From contig SLSB01000271.1 of assembly GCA_007130675.1 (NCBI GenBank), positions 1 to 5,559 on the forward strand: 5,559 nucleotides of DNA, written 5' to 3'. A program made the translations under genes and the position numbers. The notes under the pieces were generated by a model. That model had not been told where the DNA came from, made no database searches, and worked only from the letters and a program-made list of their open reading frames with translations. Shown in pieces: positions 5,508 through 5,559 of this stretch. Source of the DNA: Candidatus Hydrogenedentota bacterium (GTDB lineage Bacteria > Hydrogenedentota > Hydrogenedentia > Hydrogenedentales > SLHB01). The first letter of the stretch is position 1, and every line of letters begins with the position of its first letter.

Positions 5508-5559
5508 ATGAACATTCTGTGGGTGGGCACGCATCTCTGGTCGAAAGAGCTCGATCTTG
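5508..5559 (+). CDS. N-terminus of an unidentified protein (cut by window end)
   Basis: ATG at 5508 opens 17 complete codons, MNILWVGTHLWSKELDL, and runs off the window. The upstream AAGGAGG and the promoter-like TGCTACACT make a real gene start likely. The opening NILWVGTH looks like a first beta strand followed by a turn, as seen in Rossmann-type glycosyltransferases and in some sulfatases. Seventeen residues are too few to assign either. There is no signal peptide, which hints at a cytoplasmic protein. Confidence 0.6.
   Translation, partial: MNILWVGTHLWSKELDL

Noticed and set aside
5313..5534. 73-codon - strand open frame in the second intergenic region
   Set aside because: It crosses the hairpin at 5378-5403 and overlaps the start and ribosome binding site of the gene at 5508. 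Its composition is Arg/Pro/Gly-rich.

Overview
The window is high-GC bacterial DNA. It holds two complete transport genes and one complete unrecognised gene, all on the + strand, plus partial genes at both edges. The left edge cuts a BNR/Asp-box sialidase-like gene. The contents (a sialidase-like glycan hydrolase, a CUT2-type sugar ABC ATPase, and a large anchored protein with a pseudopilin-like tail) and the roomy, repeat-bearing intergenic regions recall Planctomycetota, Verrucomicrobiota or Hydrogenedentota. This placement is an impression from gene style, not proof, because no marker gene is present.

Layout: 1-528 is the C-terminal 175 residues of a BNR-repeat sialidase-like protein. After 26 bases comes a complete cation diffusion facilitator (555-1496) with HxxxD/HxxxD metal-site motifs, most likely a Zn2+ exporter. 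The next 541 bases (1497-2037) contain no convincing gene. They carry two exact copies of a 28-bp GC-rich repeat that bracket 431 bp with two 7-bp hairpins and an AT-richer stretch. Next is a complete RbsA/MglA-type double-domain sugar ABC ATPase (2038-3543). After 38 bases and a purine-rich ribosome binding site comes a 516-residue protein of unknown function (3582-5132), with an N-terminal membrane segment and a pseudopilin-like C-terminal segment. A second gene-free stretch (5133-5507) holds a 9-nt-periodic TGTC motif, an 11-bp hairpin and a plausible extended -10 promoter. That promoter leads into the first 17 codons of a further gene, which starts at 5508 and is cut by the right edge.

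Functionally, the sialidase and the sugar ATPase fit a carbohydrate-degrading lifestyle. However, no sugar permease or binding protein is next to the ATPase, so its substrate is unknown. The metal exporter looks like an unrelated housekeeping or resistance gene. No tRNA, rRNA, CRISPR array, transposase or phage gene was seen. The most unusual content lies in the two gene-free regions, which share a 17/16-base near-identical motif and look like dispersed noncoding repeats. No new multi-gene system is evident.
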